A stretch of 64,000 bases of DNA from Gordius sp. MW1 (lineage: Eukaryota > Nematomorpha > Gordioida > Gordea > Gordiidae), in contig OZ038529.1 of assembly GCA_964036665.1 (NCBI GenBank), forward strand, positions 16,252,060-16,316,059. The letters run 5' to 3'. Shown here piece after piece: positions 63,554 to 64,000 of this stretch. Made by a program: the position numbers and the translations under genes. Position 1 is the stretch's first letter. Every line of letters starts with the position of its first letter. The notes below the pieces were generated by a model. That model saw only the letters and a list, made by a program, of their open reading frames with translations. It did not search any database and was not told where the DNA came from.

Positions 63554-64000
63554 CACATCTTTTCTTTCAACCGTATGCATCCGATGAAAGTTGTCGTTTT
63601 CAGACGTGGTTTCCATGATAAAAAGTAAAAATTTATCAGAATCAGAAAACTATTACTTTTAAATCATGATCGCATAATGCATTTTTGAAAAATTAAGCAC
63701 TCACGTTGCGATACAACAAACTAATCGCAACAATAAAAGGTTGTCTTTTGTCAAAATGATAGTTCTCGCAGCTTAAAACCTCTTTGCCGAAGTCAATCGA
63801 GGATAATAGGATTCTCAGATTGGCTTACTTTTATATATTTTTTTACGCTCTTTCACATAGAATCGAAAAAAATAAATATTTTTACCTCAAAATTTTTCAC
63901 ATATTTTTCTTTGGACCGTTTTTATCCGATGAAAGTTGTCGTTTTCAGACGTGGTTTCTATGATCCCAAGTAATAATTTATCAGTATCTGAAAACTATTA
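63553..64000 (+). repeat. Array continues to the window edge
   Basis: The last bases are ordinary monomers of the AAAAGGTTGTC/TTTGCGG subtype, with one CTCTTTGCCGAAG change at about 63787. The window ends inside a monomer, so neither end of the array is seen. Confidence 0.95.

Larger units (their letters stand above)
1..64000 (+). repeat. Satellite DNA array, ~345-bp monomer, about 186 head-to-tail copies
   Basis: The same roughly 345-bp sequence repeats without interruption across the window. Starts of the phrase ATGATCGCAT fall at 1, 346, 691, 1032 and 1376, giving steps of 345, 345, 341 and 344 bp, and this spacing persists to the end. Every copy lies in the same orientation. Copies differ by scattered substitutions and small indels. 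The best conserved stretch runs from AAAACCTC through GGATTCTCAAATTGGC to the TTTTATATA tract; the most variable parts are the stretch after GCAT, the stretch after ACCGTAT, and the stretch before AAGTAA. No unique DNA, transposon or gene breaks the array. The monomer is near twice a nucleosomal repeat, as is common for satellites. A centromeric or heterochromatic role is inferred from array type only. The family is not one I recognise. Confidence 0.98.

Noticed and set aside
2486-63628. Dozens of 62-93-codon open frames with near-identical proteins (for example 2486-2719, 7963-8229, 26562-26750)
   Set aside because: They recur only where a monomer subtype happens to lack a stop. The 77- and 88-codon forms checked (2486, 7963) begin at TTG rather than ATG, and the predicted peptides simply translate the satellite. 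Frames are lost by single-base indels in most monomers without any sign of constraint.
1-64000. CRISPR array
   Set aside because: The repeats are about 345 bp and contiguous, with no alternation of short repeats and unique spacers.
1-64000. Tandem transposon or virus-derived element
   Set aside because: No terminal repeats, target-site duplications or recognisable enzyme reading frames are present; only the short monomer repeats.

Overview
The whole 64-kb window is one uninterrupted tandem satellite-DNA array. A monomer of about 345 bp (observed range roughly 341-347 bp) repeats head to tail about 186 times in a single orientation, from the first base to the last. Both window edges fall inside the array. 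I see no protein-coding gene, tRNA, rRNA, transposable element, inversion or unique spacer. The DNA is about 30% G+C: 103 of 345 bases in the first monomer by hand count. Arrays this long and homogeneous are typical of eukaryotic centromeric, pericentromeric or other heterochromatic DNA. CpG is not depleted (13 CpG in the first monomer against about 7.6 expected from its base composition). That argues mildly for a genome with little germline CpG methylation of repeats, such as many insects or nematodes. I do not recognise the monomer and cannot name the organism.

The layout is that of a satellite with higher-order repeats. Positions 1-20265 form a left domain. It is marked by monomers reading CTAATAGAATCG or ACAGCTCTTTC in their middle and is organised around a 10-monomer unit of about 3.44 kb. 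Inside it a 7185-bp block (3481-10665) recurs at 13081-20265, exactly 9600 bp away, with no difference seen on line-by-line reading. A nested 3078-bp-offset duplication lies between them. From 20266 to about 31.5 kb is a middle domain: three near-identical monomers in a row, then a 3442-3444-bp (10-mer) tandem duplication. From about 31.5 kb to the end is a right domain with new subtypes (AAAAGGTTGTC with TTTGCGG, GCCATTATTAAGC, AAATCATAG). These are shuffled by nested duplications of 5, 11, 12, 18, 21 and 52 monomers. A piece of the middle domain (about 27.1-30.95 kb) reappears inside the right domain at 49.5-53.35 kb.

Most short open frames (62-93 codons) recur with the monomer and many open with TTG rather than ATG. 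They are by-products of particular monomer variants and are not annotated as genes. The interest of the window lies in the array's architecture: sharp subtype boundaries, very recent large duplications with mappable junctions, a conserved 8-bp dyad in each monomer, and indel-tagged monomer lineages that allow the amplification history to be reconstructed.
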